DNA of 64,000 nt from Corallococcus coralloides DSM 2259 (GTDB taxonomy: Bacteria > Myxococcota > Myxococcia > Myxococcales > Myxococcaceae). The stretch lies in NCBI RefSeq assembly GCF_000255295.1, contig NC_017030.1, forward strand, positions 9,522,328 to 9,586,327, written 5' to 3'. Below the pieces are notes generated by a model. That model worked only from the letters and a program-made list of their open reading frames with translations, was not told the origin of the DNA and searched no databases. This document shows positions 8,035-17,121 of the stretch, piece after piece. A program made the translations under genes and the position numbers. Each line of letters opens with the position of its first letter. Positions within the stretch are counted from its first letter, which is position 1.

Positions 8035-8227
8035 GGCCGGTTCCATAACACGCGCCGGACGCCGGGCCCTGCTCCGAGTGCTCTTCCGGTGTCGCCTTTT
8101 CACCCCCGAGCGGACGCCTGCCTGGCTGACCGGGGCGCGCTCGCAACGTAGGGAATTCACGTGCGTCGCCAGGGACCTGGAAGATACTGGCGGCCAGGAT
8201 GTCCCACAGGTCCCGACGAAAGCACCG

Positions 8228-9535
8228 ATGAGAATCGAGCGCATCGAGGTCAAGAACTTCCGTGGATTCGCGTCGCGAGCCTTCGAGTTCTCGCCCTCGT
8301 TCAACGTGCTCATCGGCGACAACGGCACGGGAAAGACGGCCATCCTCGACGCGCTCTCCATCGCGGCGGGCGCCATCTTCCTGGGCCTGGAGGGCGCCAC
8401 GCCTCCCGGCATCCACCGCGATGACGTGCGGCGCGTGATGCACACCAGCGGCGAGGTCCCCACGCTGGAGGCCCTCTACCCCGTGGAGGTGAGATGCCGG
8501 GGCCTCATCGAGGGAAAGAGCCTGGAGTGGGCGCGGACGCTCGAAGGCCCCAACAAGCACACCACCCATGGACAGACCTCCGACCTGTCCAAGCGGACGC
8601 TGTCCTGGCGCTCCCAGGTCCGCAAGGGCAAGGACGTCGTCCTGCCGCTCATCGCCTACTACGGCACCGGGCGCCTCTGGCTGCAGCGCCGGGCCCGCCA
8701 GTCCACGGCGTCGGATGGAGCCAGGGTCCTCAAGCCCCGCTCGCGCTTCAGGGGCTATCACGGGTGCCTCGACCCCTCCTCCAATCACAAGGACTTCGTC
8801 TCCTGGTTCAAGACCATGGAGCTGATCCAGCTCCAGGAGGGGCGGGCGCTCGGCACGTTGGGCGCGGTGAAGCACGCGCTGCGCGAGTGCATGCGGGACT
8901 GGACTGACGTCCGCTATGACTTGCGGCTGGGCATGCTGGTCGCGAGCAAGAAGGACGGCGCCCAGCTGCCCTTCGACATGCTGAGTGACGGCGCCCGGAG
9001 CATGCTGGCCATGGTGGGCAACATCGCCTACCGCGCCGCCACCCTCAATCCGCACCTGCGTGAGCAGGCTCCCTCCCAGACGCCGGGCATCGTCCTCATC
9101 GACGAGCTGGATCTGCACCTGCACCCCAACTGGCAACGCGAGGTGGTGGACGACCTGCGCAAGGTCTTCCCCCAGCTGCAGTTCGTGGCCACGACCCACT
9201 CGCCCTTCATCGTCCAGTCGCTGCGCGAGAACGAGCTCATCAACCTGGATGATCAGTCCCGCGAGACGCTCCCCAGCCGGAGCATCGAGGACATCGCGCA
9301 GGAGGTGATGGGCGTGGAGCTTCCCCAGCGCAGCCACCGCCATCAGGTGATGATGGAGGCGGCGCGGAAGTACTACGCGGCGCTGGAGCAGGCGAAGGGC
9401 TCCAAGGGCAAGGAGCTCCAGCGCCTCAAGCAGGAGCTCGACGAGCTCTCCGCGCCCTTCAGCGACGACGTCGCCTACCACGCCTTCCTGGAGATGCAGC
9501 GAGGCAAGGCCGGGCTCCCCGGAGATGACTCGTGA
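8228..9535 (+). CDS. AAA ATPase of a Septu-like defence pair (PtuA-like)
   Basis: The protein has 435 residues. The N-terminus IERIEVKNFRGF and Walker A GDNGTGKT (around 33-40) are typical of the SMC/RecF-like AAA_15/21 families. Near the C-terminus are an ABC-like D-G-A-R-S signature (LSDGARSMLAMV), Walker B GIVLIDELDLHLHP and the H-loop region TTHSPFIVQSL. It overlaps the HNH nuclease gene by 4 nt (GTGA). That pairing and the sizes match the Septu anti-phage system, in which PtuA ATPase holds PtuB nuclease; the same pair is the effector of some retrons, but no reverse transcriptase is nearby. Whether it protects against phage here is inferred. The start is the first ATG matching the family; its ribosome-binding site is weak. 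Confidence 0.8.
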   Translation: MRIERIEVKNFRGFASRAFEFSPSFNVLIGDNGTGKTAILDALSIAAGAIFLGLEGATPPGIHRDDVRRVMHTSGEVPTLEALYPVEVRCRGLIEGKSLEWARTLEGPNKHTTHGQTSDLSKRTLSWRSQVRKGKDVVLPLIAYYGTGRLWLQRRARQSTASDGARVLKPRSRFRGYHGCLDPSSNHKDFVSWFKTMELIQLQEGRALGTLGAVKHALRECMRDWTDVRYDLRLGMLVASKKDGAQLPFDMLSDGARSMLAMVGNIAYRAATLNPHLREQAPSQTPGIVLIDELDLHLHPNWQREVVDDLRKVFPQLQFVATTHSPFIVQSLRENELINLDDQSRETLPSRSIEDIAQEVMGVELPQRSHRHQVMMEAARKYYAALEQAKGSKGKELQRLKQELDELSAPFSDDVAYHAFLEMQRGKAGLPGDDS

Positions 9536-10227
9536 GACCGGTGGAGCGGGGGGACTGGCCCGTCGACAACGACGGCGTGCGCCGGACCTTCTCCGACTAT
9601 CCGGAAGCGCGCGGCGCGCTCATCGAGCGCATGGGTGAGTACTGCTCGTTCTGCGAGGGCCGGATGAACGCCAGCCTCGCCGTGGAGCACATGCTTCCGC
9701 AGGAGCATCACCCCGGGCTCGCGCGGGACTGGCACAACTTCCTGCTCGCCTGCGTGAACTGCAACAGCACCAAGAGCGCCAAGCGCATCCGCCTGGGGAG
9801 CTACTACTGGCCGGACCGCGACAACACGGCCCGCGCCTTCGTCCACGCCGCGGACGGGGTCGTGACCGTGGCACCGAACCTGAGCCCCCAGGAGAAACGC
9901 CGCGCGGAGCGGACGCTCCAGCTCACGGGGCTCGACCGGTTGCCACCCCACAACCCCAGGGCCAGCGACCGCCGCTGGCAGCATCGCAGGGAGGCGTGGG
10001 CCCGAGCGGAAGAAGCCCGGGACTGCCTCGCCGCCTCCGACACGCCCCACATGCGACGGCTGGTCATCCGCCAGGCCACGGCGCTGGGCCACTGGTCCAT
10101 CTGGATGACGGTCTTCGCGGACGACGCGGACATGCGCCAGCGGCTCATCACCGCGTTCACCGGCACCGCCCGGGCCTGCTTCGACCCGGTCACCCGGCCC
10201 GTCCCCCGCGCGGGCGGCGCGCTTTAG
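9532..10227 (+). CDS. HNH endonuclease of a Septu-like defence pair (PtuB-like)
   Basis: The protein has 231 residues with a GTG start inside the stop of the ATPase gene (GTGA overlap), so the two are translationally coupled. The HNH core is CSFCEGRM, then VEHMLPQ with the catalytic His, then WHNFLLACVNCNSTK: two CxxC zinc knuckles around the His-Asn metal site. The remainder is an alpha-helical C-terminal half rich in Arg and Ala. PtuB-family nucleases have this arrangement. The known family role is nucleic-acid cleavage released when the ATPase partner senses infection. The HNH call is secure from motifs; the Septu assignment rests on the partner. Confidence 0.82.
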   Translation: MRPVERGDWPVDNDGVRRTFSDYPEARGALIERMGEYCSFCEGRMNASLAVEHMLPQEHHPGLARDWHNFLLACVNCNSTKSAKRIRLGSYYWPDRDNTARAFVHAADGVVTVAPNLSPQEKRRAERTLQLTGLDRLPPHNPRASDRRWQHRREAWARAEEARDCLAASDTPHMRRLVIRQATALGHWSIWMTVFADDADMRQRLITAFTGTARACFDPVTRPVPRAGGAL

Positions 10228-10265
10228 CCTGCGCACCTACACGCTGGCGCGGTTATAGCCACCGC

Positions 10266-10652
10266 ATGCGCATCCTCCACACCATGCTCCGTGTCGGCGA
10301 CCTGGAGAAGTCGCTCGACTTCTACACCCGCGTGCTCGGCATGACGCTCCTGCGCCGCCAGGACTACCCGGACGGCAGGTTCACCCTCGCCTTCGTCGGC
10401 TACGGCCCGGAGGACACCCATCCGGCCCTGGAGCTCACCCACAACTGGGACACGGCGAAGTACGAGCTGGGCTCCGCCTACGGCCACATCGCCCTGGGCG
10501 TCAGCGACATCCACGCCACCGCCAACGCCATCCGGCAGGCCGGCGGCAAGGTCGTCCGCGAGCCCGGCCCCATGAAGCACGGCACCACCGTCATCGCCTT
10601 CGTGGAGGACCCGGACGGCTACAAGGTGGAGCTCATCCAGCAGAAGGCCTGA
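10266..10652 (+). CDS. gloA: Lactoylglutathione lyase (glyoxalase I)
   Basis: This 128-residue protein of the VOC superfamily opens MRILHTMLRVGDLEKS and is close to E. coli GloA along its whole length. The metal ligands fall at the E. coli positions: His5, Glu56, His74 and Glu122. The signature HGTTVIAFVEDPDGYK is intact. It isomerises the hemithioacetal of methylglyoxal and glutathione to S-lactoylglutathione. It starts 38 nt after the HNH gene and ends before a hairpin at 10662-10685, so it may be read through from the defence pair, although the functions look unrelated. Confidence 0.96.
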   Translation: MRILHTMLRVGDLEKSLDFYTRVLGMTLLRRQDYPDGRFTLAFVGYGPEDTHPALELTHNWDTAKYELGSAYGHIALGVSDIHATANAIRQAGGKVVREPGPMKHGTTVIAFVEDPDGYKVELIQQKA

Positions 10653-10661
10653 CCCACTCGT

Positions 10662-10685
10662 GGCGCCCCCAACAACCGGGGCGCC
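10662..10685 (+). terminator. Hairpin after gloA
   Basis: Perfect 8-bp arms GGCGCCCC (10662-10669) and GGGGCGCC (10678-10685) surround an 8-nt loop, 9 nt past the gloA stop. There is no U-tract, so termination is likely but not proven. Confidence 0.45.
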
Positions 10686-10852
10686 CTCCCGTGAACCCGT
10701 GGACACGGGCGGCATGGGCAGGCAGGCGGACGGGACTTTCCGCTCGATGTTTCGCGCCTTCCGCTCGCCGTGTCCCCGGGAGGGGTGTAGAGAGGCCCGC
10801 GCGCGATGCAGCGAGGCGCGCACCCTCCCCCTCTTCTTTCGAGGCCGTCGTC

Positions 10853-12181
10853 ATGGTGGAGAGTCCCCAGAGCCAGAACGCGCTGTCCCCCGACGAGCTT
10901 CATGAGGCGTGGGCCGTGCTCTCCGTGGACGAGCGCCTGGAGGGCTTCCGCCTGCTGCCCGCGGCGGTGGCGGACGACTTCTTCCTGGGCCTCAGCGCGC
11001 GCGAACAGGGCGAGCTCATCCTCAGCCTCCCCCCGGCCGAGCGCCGCACCTGGGTCCGCCTGCTCCCCCCGGACGACCTGGCCGACCTGGTCCAGGCCGT
11101 GGAGCCCGAGCAGGTGGACGCCATCCTGTCGCAGCTGGACGACGCCAGCCGCCGCGAGGTGAACGTCCTCCTGGCGTACTCGGAGGACGACGCGGGCGGT
11201 CTGATGAACCCGCGCTTCGCCCGCGTGCGCCCGGACATGAGCATCGACGAGGCCATCGGGTACCTGCGCAAGCAGGCGCGCGAGAAGGTGGAGACCGTCT
11301 ACTACGCGTACGTGCTGGACGCCGAGCAGCGCCTCCAGGGCGTGCTGTCCCTGCGCCAGCTCTTCCAGGCCGCGCCGGACAAGCGCGTGGCGGACGTGAT
11401 GATTCGCGACGTCATCACCGTGGCGGAGAACACGGACCAGGAAGCGGTGAGCCGCACCTTCTCCGAGCACAGCTTCATGGCCATGCCCGTGGTGGACGAG
11501 CAGCGGCGCATGAAGGGCATCGTCACGGTGGACGACATCGTGGACGTGGTCCAGGAAGAGGCCACGGAGGACATCCAGAAGGTCGGCGGTATGGAGGCCC
11601 TGGACGCGCCCTACTTCGACGTGGGCTTCATGGCGATGCTCAAGAAGCGCGCCGGCTGGCTGATGGTGCTCTTCCTGGGGGAGATGCTCACCGCCACGGC
11701 CATGGGCTACTTCGAGCATGAAATCGCCCGCGCCGTGGTGCTGAGCCTCTTCATCCCGCTCATCATCAGCTCTGGCGGCAACTCCGGCAGCCAGGCCACC
11801 ACGCTCATCATCCGGTCGCTGGCGCTGTCGGAGATGCGGCTGAAGGACTGGTGGCGCGTGGCCCGGCGGGAGCTGAGCACGGGCCTGGCGCTGGGCGCGG
11901 TGCTGGGCGTCGTGGGCTTCCTGCGCGTGATGGCGTGGCAGGCGCTGTTCCACAGCTACGGCGACCACGCGTTCCTCATTGGCATGACGGTGGGCGTGTC
12001 GCTGGTGGGCGTGGTCATCTTCGGCACGCTGTCCGGCTCCATGCTGCCGTTCATCCTGCGGCGCGTGGGCTTCGACCCCGCGAGCGCGTCCGCGCCCTTC
12101 GTGGCCACGCTGGTGGACGTGTCCGGACTCGTCATCTACTTCACGGCCGCGAGCCTCTTCCTGAGCGGAACCCTGCTGTAG
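10853..12181 (+). CDS. mgtE: Magnesium transporter MgtE
   Basis: The protein has 442 residues in MgtE order. A superhelical N domain (about 10-125) includes LLPPDDLADLVQAVEPEQ. A CBS pair follows (about 130-255; VADVMIRDVITVAENTDQEA and MPVVDEQRRMKGIVTVDDIV). Five membrane helices at the C-terminus carry SSGGNSGSQATTLIIRSLA, the conserved pore region. The CBS and N domains gate Mg2+ entry in the known family. I start at the ATG at 10853 (GAGG upstream); earlier in-frame codons encode unlikely Arg-rich sequence. A gene of unknown function follows 21 nt later and is probably co-transcribed. Confidence 0.95.
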   Translation: MVESPQSQNALSPDELHEAWAVLSVDERLEGFRLLPAAVADDFFLGLSAREQGELILSLPPAERRTWVRLLPPDDLADLVQAVEPEQVDAILSQLDDASRREVNVLLAYSEDDAGGLMNPRFARVRPDMSIDEAIGYLRKQAREKVETVYYAYVLDAEQRLQGVLSLRQLFQAAPDKRVADVMIRDVITVAENTDQEAVSRTFSEHSFMAMPVVDEQRRMKGIVTVDDIVDVVQEEATEDIQKVGGMEALDAPYFDVGFMAMLKKRAGWLMVLFLGEMLTATAMGYFEHEIARAVVLSLFIPLIISSGGNSGSQATTLIIRSLALSEMRLKDWWRVARRELSTGLALGAVLGVVGFLRVMAWQALFHSYGDHAFLIGMTVGVSLVGVVIFGTLSGSMLPFILRRVGFDPASASAPFVATLVDVSGLVIYFTAASLFLSGTLL

Positions 12182-12202
12182 TCGGCGACGCTCCCGGGTC
12201 CC

Positions 12203-13126
12203 ATGATTCCCACCACCCGCCGGCGCACGCTCACCCTCGCGGCGCCTGAAGCCCCCGGCCGTCCCGCGCACGTCTCCGCCGCCAGCGGCCTGGTGCGCGC
12301 GGGGGACTGGCTCTACATCGTCGCGGACGACGCGCTCCACCTCGCGGTGTTCCCCGCCGCCGGAGACGCGCCGGGCCACACCGTGCGCCTCTTTCCGGGC
12401 GAGCTTCCGGATGAACACGCGGCGCGCAAGGCGGCGAAGCCGGACCTGGAGGCGCTGTGCCGGCTGGGCCCTTCCGCGTCCTTCGCGCATGGGGCGCTGC
12501 TCGCGCTGCCCTCGGGGTCCACGCCCGCGCGGCGCCGGGCGTCGGTGCTGCCCCTGAACGCGGACGGGACGCTCGCGGGAGAGCCGCGCACGGTGGACTG
12601 CACGTCGCTCTACGTGCAGCTGGAGCGCGAGCTGGTGGCGCTCAACGTGGAGGGCGCGGCGGTGGCGGGCAAGCGGCTGCGGCTGCTCAACCGGGGCAAC
12701 GGCGAGGGCGGCGTGGACGCGCTGGTGGACCTGGACCTGGACCGCGTGCTGGCCAGCCTGGACGTGGGCGTGATGGGTCCGGAGGCCGTGCGCACCGTGC
12801 GCCGGTGGGAGCTGGGCGAAGCCAACGGCGTGCGGCTGTCCTTCACGGACGCGTCGCCGCTGCCGGACGGGCGCGTGGTGTTCACCGCCACGGCGGAGGC
12901 GTCTCGCGACCGCGTGGCGGATGGGCCGGTGAAGGGTTCGGCGGTGGGGGTGCTCGCGCCGGACGGCACGCCCGTGTACCTGGACGCGGTGGACGTGCCC
13001 GTGAAGCTGGAGGGCGTGGACGCGCGCGTGGAGGGTGGCCGCGTCCACGTGCTGCTGGTGGCGGACGCGGACGACCCGTCGGTGCCCGCGCCGCTCCTGG
13101 AAGCCGCGCTGCCCGTGCCGGGCTAG
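12203..13126 (+). CDS. Conserved hypothetical protein, beta-rich
   Basis: The protein has 307 residues with no signal peptide and no recognisable catalytic motif. Alternating short hydrophobic strands and turns, such as GDWLYIVADDALHLAVF, VALNVEGAAVAGKRLRLL and GRVVFTATAEASRD, suggest a beta-propeller-like fold; that is an inference from strand pattern only. It follows mgtE by 21 nt and its TAG stop abuts the stop of the convergent ydfG gene without a gap. I do not recognise a function. Confidence 0.7.
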   Translation: MIPTTRRRTLTLAAPEAPGRPAHVSAASGLVRAGDWLYIVADDALHLAVFPAAGDAPGHTVRLFPGELPDEHAARKAAKPDLEALCRLGPSASFAHGALLALPSGSTPARRRASVLPLNADGTLAGEPRTVDCTSLYVQLERELVALNVEGAAVAGKRLRLLNRGNGEGGVDALVDLDLDRVLASLDVGVMGPEAVRTVRRWELGEANGVRLSFTDASPLPDGRVVFTATAEASRDRVADGPVKGSAVGVLAPDGTPVYLDAVDVPVKLEGVDARVEGGRVHVLLVADADDPSVPAPLLEAALPVPG

Positions 13127-13876
13127 CTACCCGCCGCGCTTCACCAGCAGCGGCCCGAAGGCCTGCGCCACCGGCATCAGGGAGATGACGTTGATGTTCA
13201 CGTGCGCGGGGCGCGTGGCCACCCAGTACGCCGTGTCCGCGACGTCCTCGGGCGTGAGCGGCTGGGTCTTCTCGTAGAGCGCGGCGGCCTTCGCGTCGTC
13301 GCCGCGGAAGCGCACGTTGGAGAACTCCGTGCCGCCCAGGAGCCCCGGCTGGATGTCCGTGACGCGCACCGCGGTGCCGTGCAGGTCCGCGCGCAGGTTG
13401 AGCGTGAACTGATGCACGAACGCCTTCGTGGCGCCGTACACGTTGCCGCCCGGATAGGGGAACTCGCCCGCGATGGAGCCGATGTTGATGACGTGCCCCC
13501 GGTCGCGCGCCACCATGCCCGCGAGCGCTTCACGCGTGCAGTACAGGAGGCCCTTCACGTTGGTGTCCACCACCACGTCCCAGTCCTCCAGCCGCGCCGC
13601 CTGCGCGGGCTCCATCCCCAGCGCGAGCCCCGCGTTGTTCACCAGCACGTCCACCTGCGCGAAGTCCGCCGGCAGCGAGGCGAACGCCGCCTTCACCGCC
13701 GCCTTGTCCGTCACGTCCAGCGTCACCGGCAGCAGCCGTTCCCCCAGCTCCGCCTTGAGCGCGTCCAGCCGGTCGCTCCGCCGTCCGGCGGCGATGACAT
13801 GCGCGCCCTCCTTCACGAAGCGGCGCGCGATGGCCTGCCCGATGCCCGCCGTGGCCCCTGTCACCAGCACGATCAT
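13127..13876 (-). CDS. ydfG: NADP-dependent 3-hydroxy acid dehydrogenase, YdfG type (SDR)
   Basis: The protein has 249 residues and is very close to E. coli YdfG: MIVLVTGATAGIGQ at the start (cofactor loop), NNAGLALGMEP, NIGSIAGEFPYPGGN with the catalytic Ser, YGATKAFV with Tyr and Lys, and PGLLGGTEFSNVRF. E. coli YdfG oxidises L-allo-threonine, serine and 3-hydroxypropionate. The start at ATG 13876 is fixed by GGGAG 7 nt upstream and by alignment; a start 15 nt earlier is possible but not family-like. Convergent and stop-to-stop with the upstream gene. Confidence 0.92.
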   Translation of the reverse strand: MIVLVTGATAGIGQAIARRFVKEGAHVIAAGRRSDRLDALKAELGERLLPVTLDVTDKAAVKAAFASLPADFAQVDVLVNNAGLALGMEPAQAARLEDWDVVVDTNVKGLLYCTREALAGMVARDRGHVINIGSIAGEFPYPGGNVYGATKAFVHQFTLNLRADLHGTAVRVTDIQPGLLGGTEFSNVRFRGDDAKAAALYEKTQPLTPEDVADTAYWVATRPAHVNINVISLMPVAQAFGPLLVKRGG

Positions 13877-13970
13877 GTGAATGTCTCCCACGCGAGAAGG
13901 GCCCTTGCGGCCCGGCCGTTACATGGCACGCGGGAGGAACAGGCGCACGCGAATGCGCCCTGCGGAGGCG

Positions 13971-14891
13971 TCAGTCGCCGCGGTCGCGGGCCGCTTCCTC
14001 GGCGGTGCCGCCCATGGCTTCCACGGAGGTGCGCGCCTGCTTCGCCCGGTCGAACGCCACCTCCTTCTTGCCAATCCCCTCCACCGTGAGGTTGGCCAGG
14101 CGGCGGCGTGCCCGGGCGATGGCGTCCTGCACGAGCGACGGTTCGGGGTGCGTCTTCAGGCACTCCACCCAGGTCTCGATGGCCTTCTCGTTGTCGCCCG
14201 CGTCCGCGCGCAGCTTGCCCATCTCGAAGAGGGCGTACGGCGCCAGCTCCGAGTCCGGGAAGCGCGTGCGCAGGTCCGCGTAGGTGCGCAGCGCTTCCTG
14301 GCGCTTGCCCTCCACCATGGCCAGGGCCTGCGCCTGGAGGAAGAGCGCGTCGTCCACGTAGGGGCTGGTGGCGAAGCGGTCCGGCAGCTTCTTCGCCTCC
14401 AGCTCGCACTGCGGATAGTCCTGGAGCTCGAAGTACGACTTGGCCACCTGGTACTGCAGCTCCGCGCTCTGCGGCGGGTTGCGGTGCAGCGCGGCGGTGA
14501 GCTGATCAATGGAGCCGCGCAGGTCGCGGTAGTGCACCCGCAGCAGCTCCGCCAGGATGATGCGCGCCTCCAGCGACTCCGGCGCCTCCGGGCACTGCTG
14601 GATGAGCTGGCGGTAGACGCTCACCGCCTCCTTCACCTTGCGCTGCTCCAGCCAGTACACGTCGGCCGCGCCCTTGAGCGCCCGGGCGCGCATCACCAGC
14701 GCCTCCGGGGTCTCGTCGCGCAGCAGCATCTCGTAGGCCTTGCGGTACTCCACCAGCGCTTCGTCCGGACGCTTCTCGAAGATGGCGTCGCGCGCGCGCT
14801 GCATGTGGTCCACCGGCTTGTCCCGGCACCCCGTGACGGCGAGCGCCCCCACCGCCAGGACGCACGCCCAACGCGACAGTCGCCGCGTCAT
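13971..14891 (-). CDS. TPR-containing lipoprotein
   Basis: The protein has 306 residues. A lipoprotein signal ends at LAVTGC (Cys22). The mature part is a chain of helix pairs of the TPR type: DEALVEYRKAYEML, VKEAVSVYRQLIQQCPE, GSIDQLTAALHRNPPQSAE, KRQEALRTYADLRTRFPDSE and NEKAIETWVECLKTHPE. This layout resembles BamD/YfgL-neighbour and tetratricopeptide scaffold lipoproteins, but no specific complex can be named. Its ATG overlaps the stop of the upstream cysteine-rich lipoprotein gene (ATGA), so the two are translationally coupled. Confidence 0.85.
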   Translation of the reverse strand: MTRRLSRWACVLAVGALAVTGCRDKPVDHMQRARDAIFEKRPDEALVEYRKAYEMLLRDETPEALVMRARALKGAADVYWLEQRKVKEAVSVYRQLIQQCPEAPESLEARIILAELLRVHYRDLRGSIDQLTAALHRNPPQSAELQYQVAKSYFELQDYPQCELEAKKLPDRFATSPYVDDALFLQAQALAMVEGKRQEALRTYADLRTRFPDSELAPYALFEMGKLRADAGDNEKAIETWVECLKTHPEPSLVQDAIARARRRLANLTVEGIGKKEVAFDRAKQARTSVEAMGGTAEEAARDRGD

Positions 14892-15142
14892 TGGCACGAC
14901 TCCGGGATGAGGCGCACGCAGCGCGTCTCGTCACAGCGCACGCACTCGCGTTCGGAGGAGACGTCCGTCACGCACACGGAGACGCGTGACGTCCGGGGGC
15001 AGTCCTCGGACGTCACACAACGGTAGAGCCCCCCGTCGGTCCGGGTGATGTCCACCGGAGTCGAGCCGCAGTTCTCCAGGTCGTTGCATCCCAGGAGCGC
15101 CGCCGCCGCGACTGCCACTACTGCCACCAAGGCGCGTTGCAC
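14888..15142 (-). CDS. Small cysteine-rich lipoprotein
   Basis: The protein has 84 residues with a short signal ending AALLGC (Cys19). The mature part holds eight further Cys, including CVTSEDC, CVTDVSSEREC and RCDETRC, probably as disulfides in the envelope. It overlaps the TPR lipoprotein gene by 4 nt. No family is recognised; a partner or anchor role for the TPR lipoprotein is only a guess from coupling. Confidence 0.72.
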   Translation of the reverse strand: MQRALVAVVAVAAAALLGCNDLENCGSTPVDITRTDGGLYRCVTSEDCPRTSRVSVCVTDVSSERECVRCDETRCVRLIPESCQ

Positions 15143-15321
15143 GGCCGTGGGTTCTAGCCAACTTCTGACTCGGGGTCACGAACCGTGCGCCCGCCCGCCC
15201 GCCCGTCTGGAAGCGGGAGTTTCCCGGGAAAGCGAGCACCCGCGCATGGCCAGCGTTTCGCCCGCCGTGTTAGCCCTGCCGCGTCACGACGTCCCCCTCT
15301 CGCCCCTGGAGTCCGAAAACC

Positions 15322-16155
15322 ATGAGCCTTCCCTCTCGTCCTCGCGCGGTGGTGACGGGCGCCGGCAGTGGCCTGGGCCGCGCGCTGTGTGAAGCGCTGG
15401 CGGCCCGGCAGGCGCGGGTCATGGTGTCGGACATGAACGCGGCCAGCGCGGAGGAGACCGCCCGCCGCGTCACGGAGCTGGGCGGCGAGGCGCGCGTGCA
15501 CCCGTGCGACGTGACGGATCCGGACGCGGTGGAGGCGCTGGCGCGCGCCACGGATGAAGCGTTCGGCGGCGTGGACCTGGTGGTGAACAACGCGGGCGTC
15601 GCCACCGGAGGCGCGGTGGGCACGCTGCCCCTTTCCGAGTGGAAGCGAGTGCTGGACGTGAACCTGTGGGGCGTCATCCACGGCTGCCACGCGTTCGTGC
15701 CGCGCCTGAAGAAGCAGGGCTCCGGGCACGTGCTCAACATCGCGTCCGCGGCGGGGCTCGTGTACGCGCCGAACCTGGCGGCCTACAACACGTCCAAGGC
15801 CGCCGTCGTCGCGCTGTCGGAGACGCTCTACGCGGAGCTGCAACCGCTGGGGCTGGGCGTCACGGTGGCGTGCCCCACGTTCTTCCGCACGAACCTTGCG
15901 TCCGCGGCCGCGCCCTACGCCGACCCGGAGACGCGCCGCATGAGCGTGAAGCTGGTGGACCAGTCGAAGATTGGACCGGAGTGGGTCGCCGAGCGGCTGC
16001 TCAAGGCGGTGGACCAGGGCGCGCCGCACGTGCTGCCCATGGCGGATGCGCGCTGGTTCTGGCGTCTGCGGCGGCTGGCGCCCAGGCTGTTCCTCTGGGG
16101 CGTCATCGCGGTGGAGAAGCGCATGCGCGAGCGCACCGCGCGCATCCCCGGCTAG
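15322..16155 (+). CDS. Short-chain dehydrogenase/reductase
   Basis: The protein has 277 residues and a classical SDR fold: cofactor loop TGAGSGLGRAL at the N-terminus, Asp61-like HPCDVTD, NNAG, NIASAAG with the catalytic Ser, and YNTSK with Tyr and Lys. An acidic residue after the second strand (VMVSDMN) favours NAD over NADP. The C-terminus adds a longer helix-rich tail (RWFWRLRRLAPRLFLWGV) that may touch membrane. The substrate is unknown. It stands alone on the plus strand between two minus-strand lipoprotein groups. Confidence 0.88.
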   Translation: MSLPSRPRAVVTGAGSGLGRALCEALAARQARVMVSDMNAASAEETARRVTELGGEARVHPCDVTDPDAVEALARATDEAFGGVDLVVNNAGVATGGAVGTLPLSEWKRVLDVNLWGVIHGCHAFVPRLKKQGSGHVLNIASAAGLVYAPNLAAYNTSKAAVVALSETLYAELQPLGLGVTVACPTFFRTNLASAAAPYADPETRRMSVKLVDQSKIGPEWVAERLLKAVDQGAPHVLPMADARWFWRLRRLAPRLFLWGVIAVEKRMRERTARIPG

Positions 16156-16179
16156 ACACCGGACCTCAGCCGCGAGACG

Positions 16180-16563
16180 TCAGTTGCTGCGCTGCTGCGC
16201 GGGCGCCTTGCCGGACGTGAGCACGGCGGTGTCCACGGACGCCATGGAGTTGCGCTGCTTGACCATGCGCGCCTTCTGGTTCTGCTTGTCCTCGTGCTTG
16301 AGGATGGCGGCCATGTGGGCGTCGGCCACCTTGCACTGGATGGCGCTCACCTCCTGGTGACGCCGCCCCAGCTCGTTCCACATGGCGAGCCGTCCCTGGC
16401 TGCCCAGGAGCCGGTCCTCGACCGCGTCCAGGGCCTGGTCCATCTGCTTGCCCTCTGCCTCCAGGACCGCGAGCCGCGCTTCGGAATCCTCGGGGGACTG
16501 CCCGCATCCGGTGGACACGGCGAGCCCCACGGCCACCGCCAGTCCGAGCCACATCCGCCGCAT
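16180..16563 (-). CDS. Small lipoprotein with coiled coil
   Basis: The protein has 127 residues from the ATG at 16563 (GGAGG upstream). The signal ends LAVSTGC (Cys20). The stretch EARLAVLEAEGKQMDQALDA is heptad-like, followed by a basic helical tail (KQNQKARMVKQRNSM). It resembles no family I know. The gene stands alone and is convergent with the dehydrogenase gene, 24 nt away. Confidence 0.7.
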   Translation of the reverse strand: MRRMWLGLAVAVGLAVSTGCGQSPEDSEARLAVLEAEGKQMDQALDAVEDRLLGSQGRLAMWNELGRRHQEVSAIQCKVADAHMAAILKHEDKQNQKARMVKQRNSMASVDTAVLTSGKAPAQQRSN

Positions 16564-16753
16564 CCCCACGTCGCCTCCCAGGTGTCTCGGGCCGTCCACC
16601 GGCCATCAGGCAGCGCAAGGTAGGAACGGGCCCTGGGAGCGACAACCCGAACGCCAGGCAGGGTGGTAGGCGTTTCCAGGAGCGAACGTTTGGGCATCTT
16701 TCCCGTCCCACCGCTTTGACGGTGAGGCAGAAAGGACCGCGCCCTTCATGCCG

Positions 16754-17104
16754 CTACGGCTGCAAGGAAGTGGACGCCGTCAGCCCGCCGTCCGTGACGG
16801 GCGGATCCCAGAATCTGAGCTCGAACGTGTACGGGTGGTCCTCCGCGTACCATCCGTACCGTTCTCCCTCTTCGGGTCCGTACTGCGTCGACTCGATGTC
16901 GCGGATGCCCTGCGCCAGACGCGCGTTGCTGACGGTCGGGTCCCACGTGATGGCGCGGCACTGCTCCGCCCGGCCCTTCTTCGTGATGACGCACTTCACG
17001 GTGGCACGCCCGACGGGCGGCGAGTCAGGCTCCTTCGGCCCCATGACGCTCGCGCAACCTGTCAGCCCCAGGATGCCCACCCCCAACAACATCCCCCACT
17101 TCAT
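16754..17104 (-). CDS. Small lipoprotein with TonB-C-like domain
   Basis: The protein has 116 residues, signal ending GLTGC (Cys17). The mature part RATVKCVITKKGRAEQCR to YTFELRFWDPP follows the strand pattern of TonB C-terminal-like domains that are common in myxobacterial lipoproteins; the likeness is modest. I start at ATG 17104, with GAGGGGG 9 nt upstream, rather than a GTG seven codons earlier that lies on the kdsC stop. It is the last gene of the kdsC-lgt-lspA block. Confidence 0.65.
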   Translation of the reverse strand: MKWGMLLGVGILGLTGCASVMGPKEPDSPPVGRATVKCVITKKGRAEQCRAITWDPTVSNARLAQGIRDIESTQYGPEEGERYGWYAEDHPYTFELRFWDPPVTDGGLTASTSLQP

Positions 17105-17121
17105 GCGGTGCTGCCCCCTCT

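Noticed and set aside
8228..10227. Retron with PtuA/PtuB effector.
   Set aside because: There is no reverse transcriptase and no retron RNA-like structure on either side of the pair.
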